A DNA stretch of 64,000 bases from NCBI GenBank assembly GCA_025210525.1, contig JAOARP010000031.1, positions 1 through 64,000 on the forward strand. The letters run 5' to 3'. The DNA comes from Marinisporobacter sp. Lineage in GTDB: Bacteria; Bacillota; Clostridia; Peptostreptococcales; Thermotaleaceae. The notes beneath the pieces were generated by a model, which saw nothing but the letters and a program-made list of their open reading frames with translations, was not told where the DNA came from and did no database searches. The position numbers and the translations under genes are program-made. Below are positions 16,538-26,000 of this stretch, piece after piece; position 1 is the stretch's first letter; every line of letters starts with the position of its first letter.

Positions 16538-18264
16538 TATTTTTCCTCCCCTTTATAAAAAATATTATCTCCCAAATAACCTGCTAGAAAGATATCCTCA
16601 TCAATGGTTTCACTTTTATTAAATCCTAAAACCATAGAAAACGCTTTATTAAATTTTCTTGAGCGTAGAGGAACTGCATGTCCATATCTTTTAAACCAAA
16701 ATCTCAATTCATCATTCACTCTTGAAACATTTTTATAGTTACAAATCCTTTCTATCACATCATGATTTTTGCTTGCTGCTTTAGATTGATCCATAAGATA
16801 ATAACTAATCTGTCCTGCTAAAAAAGAATATTGATATTTATCTAAAAGATCATGCTTTTCTTGGTCTTTGATAAAAGCTTCTATTTCACTTCTAAGCTCT
16901 TTTATTTTTTTCACGATTTTCTCTCCCCCCAACTCAAATAATTTTTTTATAGCTATATAGGTATTCAGTGCATCGATCCCCTTTATCCTTCCTATCTTAA
17001 TTTGTTCTACAACTAAATCTAAATAATATTTCTTTACAAAGGCTTTTAATCCATTCACATCATCTTTGTATACATAGTTAAATACAGCATCTCTACTCAT
17101 GATAAGTATATTACAAACCTTTTTATTTCCCCATTTAGGCGGTTTTATATCCTTAAAATCTACTCTAAAACTTTGACTTAATCTTTTGTTGTATAAAAAA
17201 TCATTCAAAGCATTTAAAAAACATTCTCTCCTTTTACCATTATATCTAGCATCATCATAAACAGGGCTTACTCGCTCCTTCATATTCATATCATAGTAAG
17301 AACCTTCTATATGATTATAAATCTCAAACTCAATCTTCTCTTCAAAGCCCGGAATAATATCAAAGTCACCAAACTCAATTTCTCCATTTTTATTTTTTAA
17401 ATTCATATAATAAACATCAGTCTCAGATCTTTTATAGTCCTTTAAAGGAATCTTATAATCATAATCAAAGGCTTTAAAGTTTGGTCCTAATTTATTACTT
17501 TGTAGCCACATGCCATATTTATAAAGGATAAGAGCATCCTTTACTTCTATAAGAAATGGAACTTTACACTTTAGCGTTTTATGCTCTAAGTATGGTTTTT
17601 TGCTATTTAATCCCATATTCATATTAGATAGTCCATATAACTCATTTTCTACTAAAACATTATAGTTTGAAGAATTGAATACATTTGGATATAGATATCT
17701 ATTAAATTCTAGTTCATAGCTTTTCCAATCATTAAAATCAAAATAAATCTTCACATAATTGTCAAATTCCTTATTCATTTCTATGATTGCATCATATATT
17801 AAATCTATTTTTTCTAAGATGAATTTCTTGCAATATTCAAACTTTTCCTGATCTAACTTTTCCCCTAAATCTTTATCAATACTTTCATTGTTATATTTGT
17901 CATCATATAGAACTTTAAAATACTCTTCTATTTTTTCTAGTAAGATTTCTTTGGGTAAAGTATCTTTTTCATCTCCGTAAAAAATTTTCTTTTTTATAAA
18001 TAAAGTAAGATAATTATTACTATGAATTTTCTTATCCTTTACAGCTTTATTTGTATTGATAATACATGAATAAAAATCAGCCTTTCGAAACCATTCATAA
18101 ATTTCATCCTCCACAGAATCCTTTGTTATAATCACACTTTCCATGGTTTGATCTGACTTTATTTTTATGTATAAGCCTTCCTTGAGTTTATGATTTTCAA
18201 TAACCAAATCATCCCCCTTAATCTCATAGGCTTTTTTGAAGGTGTCTAATAGGTTATAAATCAA
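16537..18264 (-). CDS. cas8b: Cascade large subunit Cas8b (type I-B)
   Basis: Assigned mainly by position between cas6 and cas7 and by length (575 aa); Cas8b proteins are very divergent. It should recognise the PAM and recruit Cas3. Visible blocks include YDDARYNGKRRECFLNALND in the middle and a helical C-terminus with AGQISYYLMDQSKAASKNHD and LRFWFKRYGHAV, which resemble Csh1/TM1802-type Cas8b. The start codon is TTG at 18264, with GAGGAG eight bases upstream. Confidence 0.85.
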   Translation of the reverse strand: MIYNLLDTFKKAYEIKGDDLVIENHKLKEGLYIKIKSDQTMESVIITKDSVEDEIYEWFRKADFYSCIINTNKAVKDKKIHSNNYLTLFIKKKIFYGDEKDTLPKEILLEKIEEYFKVLYDDKYNNESIDKDLGEKLDQEKFEYCKKFILEKIDLIYDAIIEMNKEFDNYVKIYFDFNDWKSYELEFNRYLYPNVFNSSNYNVLVENELYGLSNMNMGLNSKKPYLEHKTLKCKVPFLIEVKDALILYKYGMWLQSNKLGPNFKAFDYDYKIPLKDYKRSETDVYYMNLKNKNGEIEFGDFDIIPGFEEKIEFEIYNHIEGSYYDMNMKERVSPVYDDARYNGKRRECFLNALNDFLYNKRLSQSFRVDFKDIKPPKWGNKKVCNILIMSRDAVFNYVYKDDVNGLKAFVKKYYLDLVVEQIKIGRIKGIDALNTYIAIKKLFELGGEKIVKKIKELRSEIEAFIKDQEKHDLLDKYQYSFLAGQISYYLMDQSKAASKNHDVIERICNYKNVSRVNDELRFWFKRYGHAVPLRSRKFNKAFSMVLGFNKSETIDEDIFLAGYLGDNIFYKGEEK

Positions 18265-18268
18265 AATA

Positions 18269-18967
18269 TCAGCTCCTCTTTCCTATTTTGCAAAAGCCTG
18301 CACCCACCGATGAACATTTTTCCAAAATCCCACAAGTAATGGCTATATACGCAAGCTTTTGTGAAGGTTCATCGCCTTTGAAGGACATAGAAAATTTATT
18401 TCCTAATACTTTTCCATCCTTGTAATTCATCACAATAGGCTTTTTATTCTTTACTTCTAACAGCTCTATAGCACTCCCTTGAATCTCAAGCTCTTCATCA
18501 AAAACTAATTGATATTTTTTTCCCAAATTGTTGTCAATTCTTTCCCACAATAAATCAAAATCATCTCCTACAATCCAGTTTTTATGTTCTACTGTAGTAA
18601 TAGCAGGGGTTAAGGTATATAACTCCTCTACGCCTTTAAACGTCTTCCTTCTTAAATCACAGCCTAGAGGCTTTATAGCTTTTGTTTCGTAAAAGCTAAG
18701 GACTTTTCTCATTTCCCGAGCAATATCTTCTTTTGGTGTTCTCATTCTAAAGACATATACATGATTTTGTTTATAGATTCTATCTGATTCAAAGGGATAC
18801 AAATAATCAAAACAATAAAGCTTAGGAAGCTTTCCCCCATGTATTTCTCTAAGTATTTCACTTTTTGCCATACAATAATTTATATGCTTTGCTAGGGTGT
18901 TTCCGATCTCTTTTACTTCTATATCTTCTTTTAAATAAACAGTTGTTCTTAATTCAAAATATCTCAA
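18269..18967 (-). CDS. cas6: crRNA-processing endoribonuclease Cas6
   Basis: Cas6 cuts the pre-crRNA within each repeat to leave an 8-nt 5' handle (here ATTGAAAT). The protein has 232 aa and ends with the characteristic C-terminal glycine-rich loop SSVGAGFCKIG. The N-terminal RAMP half includes a conserved ferredoxin-like strand and HGGKLPKLYCFDYLYPFE. It is the only cas6 in the window and must process both arrays, presumably also for the cmr complex. It lies 4 nt before cas8b and 22 nt after the WYL regulator gene. Confidence 0.93.
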   Translation of the reverse strand: MRYFELRTTVYLKEDIEVKEIGNTLAKHINYCMAKSEILREIHGGKLPKLYCFDYLYPFESDRIYKQNHVYVFRMRTPKEDIAREMRKVLSFYETKAIKPLGCDLRRKTFKGVEELYTLTPAITTVEHKNWIVGDDFDLLWERIDNNLGKKYQLVFDEELEIQGSAIELLEVKNKKPIVMNYKDGKVLGNKFSMSFKGDEPSQKLAYIAITCGILEKCSSVGAGFCKIGKRS

Positions 18968-18989
18968 CTTACTTTCTCTCCTTTATTTT

Positions 18990-19967
18990 TCACTTTTCTT
19001 TATAGTTCTTTAGACTTTCTTTTATTTGCTCCATAATCTTTTCTCTTAATTCTATAGGCTCTAAAACTTTTACACATTTCCCCATACTCAAAATCCAAGT
19101 AATGATCTCATCTTTTCCACTCATATTTGCTTCAAATAGAATTTCTTCATCATTAAGATCTTGAATGATTTGATTTTCAATGATTGGATTTTCCTTAATA
19201 AATACATGAAAGGGATGCTTTATCTTAAGCTTTATATGCATGACAGTTCCTTTATGAATACCATAACAGTCCTTACTATATTGATTAAAATCAAACACTG
19301 GACTTTTAAAATATTCTTTTAGGATTTCTATGCTTTTTATTCTTTTGATCTTGAAATCTCTTTTCTCTTGACGATTTTCACAATATCCTACTAAATAAAA
19401 ATCCCCATTGGTATCAAAATAAAAGATATTATAGGGATGAATAACTCTTGTAGAAGTCGTATTGCTATTAACAGAAAAATATTTAATCCTTATCTTTTGA
19501 TAATTTGCTTTGGCTTTTTCTATTATCTCAACCATTTCTATTTCTTGATCTCTAATGCTTTTTTTGTCCTTATTTCTACTGACTCTTTCTAGATCTACAC
19601 ATCTTAATGTATGATTTGTTTTTTCTCTTATTTTTCCTAAAGCCATTTCAAATTCTTTGCTCAAATAAAAGCCACTTTCTTTTTTGATAAATTTATATGC
19701 TAAGGCTAAAGCTTCTATTTCTTTTTCATCTAATAAAAATTCATTCCATAAAGTATTTAAAAGAAGCTCACAACCTCCTCCATTACCCGGAGTACCTTTT
19801 ATATCTATTCCTTTAACTTTTCTTAAAGCTTTTATAAGCCTTGCAACATGTTCTTCATTGATTTTCAAATAATCTGCTAATTCACCTTTTGTTTGCTTAC
19901 CTTTTACTTGTAATCTTTCAAGAAGATTTAATGCATAGGTTACATTTTTCAGTGTGGTATTGCTCAT
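18990..19967 (-). CDS. WYL-domain transcriptional regulator at head of cas operon
   Basis: An N-terminal winged helix-turn-helix (about residues 1-70; KGELADYLKINEEHVARLI is the HTH) is followed by a WYL domain (about 145-235; RVIHPYNIFYFDTNGDFYLV) and a C-terminal extension. WYL regulators near cas genes often repress or activate cas transcription and may sense a nucleic-acid or nucleotide ligand. With only 22 nt to cas6, it is probably the first gene of the cas operon, controlling its own promoter in 19968-20161. The effector is not deducible. Confidence 0.9.
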   Translation of the reverse strand: MSNTTLKNVTYALNLLERLQVKGKQTKGELADYLKINEEHVARLIKALRKVKGIDIKGTPGNGGGCELLLNTLWNEFLLDEKEIEALALAYKFIKKESGFYLSKEFEMALGKIREKTNHTLRCVDLERVSRNKDKKSIRDQEIEMVEIIEKAKANYQKIRIKYFSVNSNTTSTRVIHPYNIFYFDTNGDFYLVGYCENRQEKRDFKIKRIKSIEILKEYFKSPVFDFNQYSKDCYGIHKGTVMHIKLKIKHPFHVFIKENPIIENQIIQDLNDEEILFEANMSGKDEIITWILSMGKCVKVLEPIELREKIMEQIKESLKNYKEK

Positions 19968-20161
19968 TTCTTTCCCCCTTTACAAATAGTACCATATATT
20001 TCAAAAATCAAACAGTGCATATATTGCCCCTAATGAATTTTTTTTACAAAAAAATATAAGCTTTCTTCCCCCTATTTCTCATAAGGTGAAAAAAGCCCAA
20101 TGTTTTAACTCTAAATACTAATTTCCTTCTACAAAATTATATTTATCCAGATTTTGTAGAT
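19968..20161 (-). promoter_or_regulatory. Region upstream of the WYL-cas operon
   Basis: This 194-nt stretch must carry the cas operon promoter. I see no confident -35/-10 pair. It contains a degenerate CRISPR repeat (20085-20114) and an inverted repeat of 10 bp (TCTACAAAAT at 20130-20139 against ATTTTGTAGA at 20151-20160) abutting the left end of the IS21 element. The IS therefore cuts the promoter region off from whatever once lay upstream. Confidence 0.4.
20085..20114 (-). repeat. Degenerate CRISPR repeat left of the IS element
   Basis: Positions 20097-20113 read CCAATGTTTTAACTCTA on the plus strand; the repeat has CCAATGTTTCGGTTCTA. The nine-base and four-base matching blocks keep the exact spacing of the repeat, with 13 of 17 positions the same. 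Removing the IS would bring it 47 nt from the first repeat of array 2, close to a normal spacer. It may be the decayed end of array 2. Confidence 0.45.
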
Positions 20162-20246
20162 TGTCAAGTAAATTTGACCCCTTTTTTGTAAAATTCACAT
20201 TTAAAATTGACCCCTTATAAGGCCTATCAAAAATGGGATTTTTGTT

Positions 20247-20693
20247 TCAATTAATCATCACTTCATAGCCATGATCTTTTAATAGCTTAAGGTTTATTAT
20301 GATTTGTTTGCTACTCTGTTCGAGATAAATATACTTATTCATTTCTAACATTCTATCTTTCATTAAATCAAGAATGATATTTTCAAATCGATTATCCTTT
20401 TGAGGGATTTCAGTAGCCTTCTCAACTGCGATTTTCTCATCTAGAGTAGTTTGGTCTTGGCAAAGTTCAGCCATCGTCATAAAAGGATTTTTATTCTTTT
20501 TTTCTTCCTCATATTTCCTGCTATTTCTGTTAAAAACATAGTTTGTTTCTTTAGATATTCTTCTTTGTATTTGAGCATAAGCAACACCGTAGGTAGATTC
20601 TACATAAGCTACAGCTGCCTTTTTTCCATCTGTATTGAATATATGAATGAGTTTATCAAAATCTACTTCTATTAATTTACAATTTTTTCGCAT
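20247..20693 (-). CDS. Accessory ORF of the IS21 element
   Basis: A 148-aa protein that overlaps the end of istB by 22 nt and lies inside the IS. It has KKAAVAYVESTYGVAYAQIQ and a lysine-rich middle (about residues 55-70). I do not know a function; similar third ORFs accompany istAB in some Clostridial IS21 relatives. No catalytic motif is visible. Confidence 0.6.
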   Translation of the reverse strand: MRKNCKLIEVDFDKLIHIFNTDGKKAAVAYVESTYGVAYAQIQRRISKETNYVFNRNSRKYEEEKKNKNPFMTMAELCQDQTTLDEKIAVEKATEIPQKDNRFENIILDLMKDRMLEMNKYIYLEQSSKQIIINLKLLKDHGYEVMIN

Positions 20694-21445
20694 GTCTTAA
20701 CCCCCTTTACTCGATAACTGTCTCCTGTTATACTAATTATATGGGAATGATGTACAAGGCGATCTAAAACAGCGGTAGCTGCTAGTTTGCTTGTGAATAT
20801 CTCATCCCATTTACCAAGTGGTAGATTAGTAGTTATTATAAGGGAGCTTTTTTCGTATCTGTGGCGGATAAGTTGAAAAAATATGCTCTCCTTTTCTTTG
20901 TCCATTTTAAAGTATCCAAGCTCGTCTATGATCAATAAATCAATTTTGGATAATTTTTTGAATTTAATCTTAAACGTTCCATTTTTATAAGCTTCAAACA
21001 GTTCATCTATCAATTCTGAAGCTGTTACATAGAGAACTTTTTTTCCTATTTCACATGCCTTTATGCCAATAGAAGTAGCTATATGACTTTTTCCTACGCC
21101 TGGCGGCCCTATAAATATAATATTTTCTTTCTTTTCTAGAAAAGATAACGTAGCTAGGTCTTTTATTTTTTGTTTATTCAAGTTCTTATGAAAGTTAAAA
21201 TCAAAGTTTTCTAAAGTCTTTATATTTTCAAAATGAGCTGCTTTGATATTTCTCTCTTTCAACCTTTCTTTTTTTCCGGCTTCTTCAATACGTAGCAAAT
21301 TTACTAAAAAATCTCTATAGCTTAAGTCTTTTTCTATGGCTAGTTGTATTTGATCTTGATAATGCTTTTGAATATCTAGTAATCTGAAGTTTTTAAGCAT
21401 CTTATCTATATACATGTCTGTGTTAATTCGTGTTTTTTCATTCAA
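20672..21445 (-). CDS. istB: IS21 helper ATPase IstB
   Basis: DnaC-like AAA+ ATPase that selects the target and activates the IstA transposase. Walker A GPPGVGKS is at 113-120, Walker B LLIIDELGYF near 170, and SSLIITTNLPLGKWDEIF is the sensor-I region. Length 257 aa is typical. It overlaps istA by 4 nt. Confidence 0.96.
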   Translation of the reverse strand: MNEKTRINTDMYIDKMLKNFRLLDIQKHYQDQIQLAIEKDLSYRDFLVNLLRIEEAGKKERLKERNIKAAHFENIKTLENFDFNFHKNLNKQKIKDLATLSFLEKKENIIFIGPPGVGKSHIATSIGIKACEIGKKVLYVTASELIDELFEAYKNGTFKIKFKKLSKIDLLIIDELGYFKMDKEKESIFFQLIRHRYEKSSLIITTNLPLGKWDEIFTSKLAATAVLDRLVHHSHIISITGDSYRVKGVKTCEKIVN

Positions 21446-22947
21446 ATTTGACCCCCCTCATAATATGATGTATCTCGGATAAGAGCATCTGTTGTTGCTA
21501 TTTCATCAATACATTCTATCAAGGTACCTATATCTTTTGTGTTTTCCTTGTGGCTACGCCCTAGTACAATTTCTAAATATTTCTCTCGTATAATTTCCTT
21601 TATTTCATTGATCTTAAATTTCTGTTCTTTAATACAATAATTTAATATCTTGTCCAGATTTTCGGTATGATACATATCCTTTAATTTTAATATTTCTCTG
21701 GCATGGTAGCTTGGTTGTTGCAAAACTTTTGTTGCTTCTACGAAGTAACTTTCTCCAAACTTAAATATGGATTCGAATTGTCTCTTGACTTCTGGAATAG
21801 ACTTAGGAACAGGTTGTTTGATAGGAGCATAATGCTCATCCTTTGTAAAAAATTTCCCTTTCTCATTGATCAATTCATAGGTTGTAATCATTTCCATTGC
21901 AGTATTATAAATTTCTAGCTTGTAGCCATATACAATTCTAATCTTTACAATTTTATCTACATATTTTACTGGGACACTATATTTATTCCCATTTACAGAT
22001 ACAAGGGCATCTAAGCTGACCTTGCGGTCTTTTAAAACGGTATGGATAAATCTTTCGTTTTGTAATGTCAATAGTAAATTTTTTTCTTCTTTAAACATTT
22101 CATTAGGTATTCTTTTGGTTGTTCCGTGGACTTGATCATTCCATTCATTGATAAAAGCTTTCCCAGCTTTATTTAATGATTCCATAGACTCAAAACTACT
22201 TCCTTTGATAAATTGTTCTTCAATATACTGATATGGTTTTTCTATTTTACCTTTTGTTCTTGCCCGATAGGGCTGGCAGGCATTTAATTCTGTACCTAAA
22301 TGCATAGCTAATCTTAAGGCATTTACATTAAATACGGGTTCCTGGTCAGGTTCATTTTTCAAAACTAATGCTTTCGGATTATCTATCAGAAGTTCTTGTG
22401 TTACACCTCCTAAATCATCATATAATTCTTGTATTGCCTCATAGATTGCTTCTGCATCAGATTTTAGTGAAAAGACTATAGCTTTTTTTCGACATGCTGC
22501 TAAAATCATAGTAAAGCAATATACTTCTTTCCATTCATTAGCAATTTCAACTTTGTATGGTGACCAATCAAACTGTGCCTGATCTCCTATCGGAGTTTCA
22601 ATTCTAACAGTTGCTTTCTTAGGAACATTCATCTTATCTTCTTTTAAGGTTCTAAGATATCTATATATCGGATTTATGCTATGACTATATCCTATTTTCT
22701 TGAGTTCTCTGAATATCCGTGTACCATTGAAATCATATTTAGGATTTAGATACCACTCTTTTATGTTATCTTTATATGGGTCTATCTTTGTAGCATAGTA
22801 TTCTCTTGAATATTTAGGCTCCTTATCAAGCTTTATCAATTTTTTTACTGTATTTTTAGAAATTCCAAGGTCTCTTGCAATTTTCTTTATGGGAGTTCCT
22901 TGTTTATATAATCTATGGACCGTTGTCCAATCATGCACATCTTTCAC
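21442..22947 (-). CDS. istA: IS21 transposase IstA
   Basis: A 501-aa DDE transposase. An N-terminal helix-turn-helix (KKIARDLGISKNTVKKLIKL, about 21-40) precedes an rve integrase core with D127 in AQFDWSPYKV, D189 in LLIDNPKAL and E236 in TKGKIEKPYQ. All three catalytic residues are present and the frame is unbroken, so the element may still be active. Confidence 0.97.
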   Translation of the reverse strand: MKDVHDWTTVHRLYKQGTPIKKIARDLGISKNTVKKLIKLDKEPKYSREYYATKIDPYKDNIKEWYLNPKYDFNGTRIFRELKKIGYSHSINPIYRYLRTLKEDKMNVPKKATVRIETPIGDQAQFDWSPYKVEIANEWKEVYCFTMILAACRKKAIVFSLKSDAEAIYEAIQELYDDLGGVTQELLIDNPKALVLKNEPDQEPVFNVNALRLAMHLGTELNACQPYRARTKGKIEKPYQYIEEQFIKGSSFESMESLNKAGKAFINEWNDQVHGTTKRIPNEMFKEEKNLLLTLQNERFIHTVLKDRKVSLDALVSVNGNKYSVPVKYVDKIVKIRIVYGYKLEIYNTAMEMITTYELINEKGKFFTKDEHYAPIKQPVPKSIPEVKRQFESIFKFGESYFVEATKVLQQPSYHAREILKLKDMYHTENLDKILNYCIKEQKFKINEIKEIIREKYLEIVLGRSHKENTKDIGTLIECIDEIATTDALIRDTSYYEGGQI

Positions 22948-23068
22948 CTCTAGCCTCTCCTCACATGTAAAAATTTACTTTTTTCCCATGTGAAAAGAAT
23001 ATATTATTGTTTCTAGGGGGTCAATTTTCAGTGTTAACTGGGGGTCAGTTTTAAGTATAAATCAACAG

Positions 23069-26000
23069 ATTTCAGTACATCTAATGTTTCGGTTCTACCT
23101 TATATGATCCATTCCTATTTAATATAGTTTCTTCATTTCAATACATCCAATGTTTCGGTTCTACATCATTAACAGATATTATTGTAAAGAGGAATGCTTA
23201 ATTTCAATACATCCAATGTTTCGGTTCTACCTATCATACTTTAACAGAAGATAAAGAAAGGGATTAATTTCAATACATCCAATGTTTCGGTTCTACAGAT
23301 AAATTCATAGAAGCTCTTAAAAACTTAAAGCGATTTCAATACATCCAATGTTTCGGTTCTACCCAATTTCTCTAAAATAAAAAGCAGATGTTAGCCCTAT
23401 TTCAATACATCCAATGTTTCGGTTCTACTATCTTGGTCTACAGCAACCCTCACAATAGCATTGTAATTTCAATACATCCAATGTTTCGGTTCTACATTAA
23501 AATTGAATTTAGAACAATGTGAAATAAGAATATTTCAATACATCCAATGTTTCGGTTCTACATGATGTATTACATATAGTTATTCACTACACAAACGAAT
23601 TTCAATACATCCAATGTTTCGGTTCTACTTTAAGAGCTTATAAAGAAACTAATACAGAAAAATAATTTCAATACATCCAATGTTTCGGTTCTACTTATCT
23701 GGATTATATTTTACAACTAAATCACTTTAATTTCAATACATCCAATGTTTCGGTTCTACCGATCCAGATACTACAAACAATACAGGTACAAATACATTTC
23801 AATACATCCAATGTTTCGGTTCTACTCTGTTGCACTTTTACTTGTACTTCTCCCCATTTCTATTTCAATACATCCAATGTTTCGGTTCTACAAATTGTAC
23901 ATTGCAAGAAACAAACCTACTGAAATAAATTTCAATACATCCAATGTTTCGGTTCTACTACTTGCATGGTACCAATTAATGTGCTACAATGTTATATTTC
24001 AATACATCCAATGTTTCGGTTCTACTTTTTTTCTGATTATTTCTTTATATTCTTTTTTAACATTTCAATACATCCAATGTTTCGGTTCTACTCCTTTAAG
24101 TACCATTACAATTCCGTTGAATATCCTATTTCAATACATCCAATGTTTCGGTTCTACGAGTCGATACACAAGATAAAGGTGTTGGCAAAGCTAATTTCAA
24201 TACATCCAATGTTTCGGTTCTACGAAAGGCAGAAATGTAACGCATATATTATTTAGGTTATTTCAATACATCCAATGTTTCGGTTCTACTATCATAAACG
24301 AACCTCCTAATAATATTCTTTTCTGTATTTCAATACATCCAATGTTTCGGTTCTACAAGGAAGGAGTAGAATTTAAAGAATGCGAACAAGAATTTCAATA
24401 CATCCAATGTTTCGGTTCTACAACAAATCGACAAAGATGGGAAGGCTTATAACCATATTTCAATACATCCAATGTTTCGGTTCTACAGGCAAAGGTGAAA
24501 AAAATAAGATTTATCCATTGGTATTTCAATACATCCAATGTTTCGGTTCTACTTTAGAGAGTTTGGTATAATAACGTCATTTAAAAATTTCAATACATCC
24601 AATGTTTCGGTTCTACATTAGAGAAATCAAAAGAAAATGAATCTAGATTTTAATTTCAATACATCCCAATGTTTCGGTTCTACATTGTGTTAAATTAGTT
24701 ATTCCAGGTTCATAAAAATATTTCAATACATCCAATGTTTCGGTTCTACAGTTGTAAATCAGCCTTTACCATCTCTAGCAGATGTATTTCAATACATCCA
24801 ATGTTTCGGTTCTACTTATGGTTAATAATTCCGAAATGGAATTTACAGAACAATTTCAATACATCCAATGTTTCGGTTCTACGGTTAAAACCTATCTTTT
24901 TTATTGCAATTATTATCAATTTCAATACATCCAATGTTTCGGTTCTACGATAAGATGGATATATCTTCATATGCATATTTTTTGATTTCAATACATCCAA
25001 TGTTTCGGTTCTACAATTTTTTATACATATAATGGAGTTGAGCTTTTTATATTTCAATACATCCAATGTTTCGGTTCTACCGATATAATATATACTCTTA
25101 ATTATAACTATCATGTATTTCAATACATCCAATGTTTCGGTTCTACTTGCTAAAGAAGAAACAAAGCAAATTGAAAATAAGGTATTTCAATACATCTAAT
25201 GTTTCGGTTCTACACCATTAATTACTTTTTTTTCTATCTTATCAATATAATTTCAATACATCTAATGTTTCGGTTCTACCCAATAAGAGAACAAACAAGC
25301 TTTGTCTATCTGCCGGATTTCAATACATCTAATGTTTCGGTTCTACTTCGAATGAAAATGAAAATATGTTTTCTTTGCTGTCATTTCAATACATCTAATG
25401 TTTCGGTTCTACAGAGGATGAAATTTTTGATCTTGAAATATTAAAAGTATTTCAATACATCTAATGTTTCGGTTCTACTGAATTAGGAAGATGGGATTAT
25501 GCACATCATACTAAATTTCAATACATCTAATGTTTCGGTTCTACTTTTTTAAATTCACAATTCTCGACATTGGTGTCTAAATTTCAATACATCTAATGTT
25601 TCGGTTCTACTATAGAGGATTAGGTTTGTTTAATACTTGCAGCACAATTTCAATACATCTAATGTTTCGGTTCTACAGGGCAGAATGCTGACGGATCATT
25701 AGAGGTTAAAGTATTTCAATACATCTAATGTTTCGGTTCTACAAAGATGGAAAATGGATGTATGAATTGCATGGAAGATTTCAATACATCTAATGTTTCG
25801 GTTCTACAAAAGAAAAGGAACTAAAAGAATTATTAAAAAAGATATTTCAATACATCTAATGTTTCGGTTCTACCTTATAGATTATACCATAAAAGGGTGG
25901 TGTAATTGAATTTCAATACATCTAATGTTTCGGTTCTACATTTCTCCTTCTAATGTATTTATTCTTATTTTATGAATTTCAATACATCTAATGTTTCGGT

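Larger units (their letters stand above)
20162..23067 (-). mobile_element. IS21-family insertion sequence
   Basis: About 2.9 kb with istA and istB plus a third small ORF, all on the minus strand. The ends are TG...CA: left TGTCAAGTAAATTTGACCCC, with a second TTGACCCC unit at 20207-20214; right end (reverse complement) TGTTGATTTATACTTAAAAC then CTGACCCCC and a further TTGACCCCC. Such repeated subterminal boxes are typical of IS21. The target duplication is short or unclear (GAT on both sides). The right end lies one base from the first repeat of array 2. Confidence 0.9.

Noticed and set aside
20130-20160. 10-bp inverted repeat left of the IS as a terminator or as an IS end
   Set aside because: No U-tract on either strand, and it lies outside the TG...CA ends.
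20162-23067. A clear target-site duplication for the IS
   Set aside because: Only GAT is shared at the two flanks, shorter than the usual IS21 duplication, so I do not claim one.
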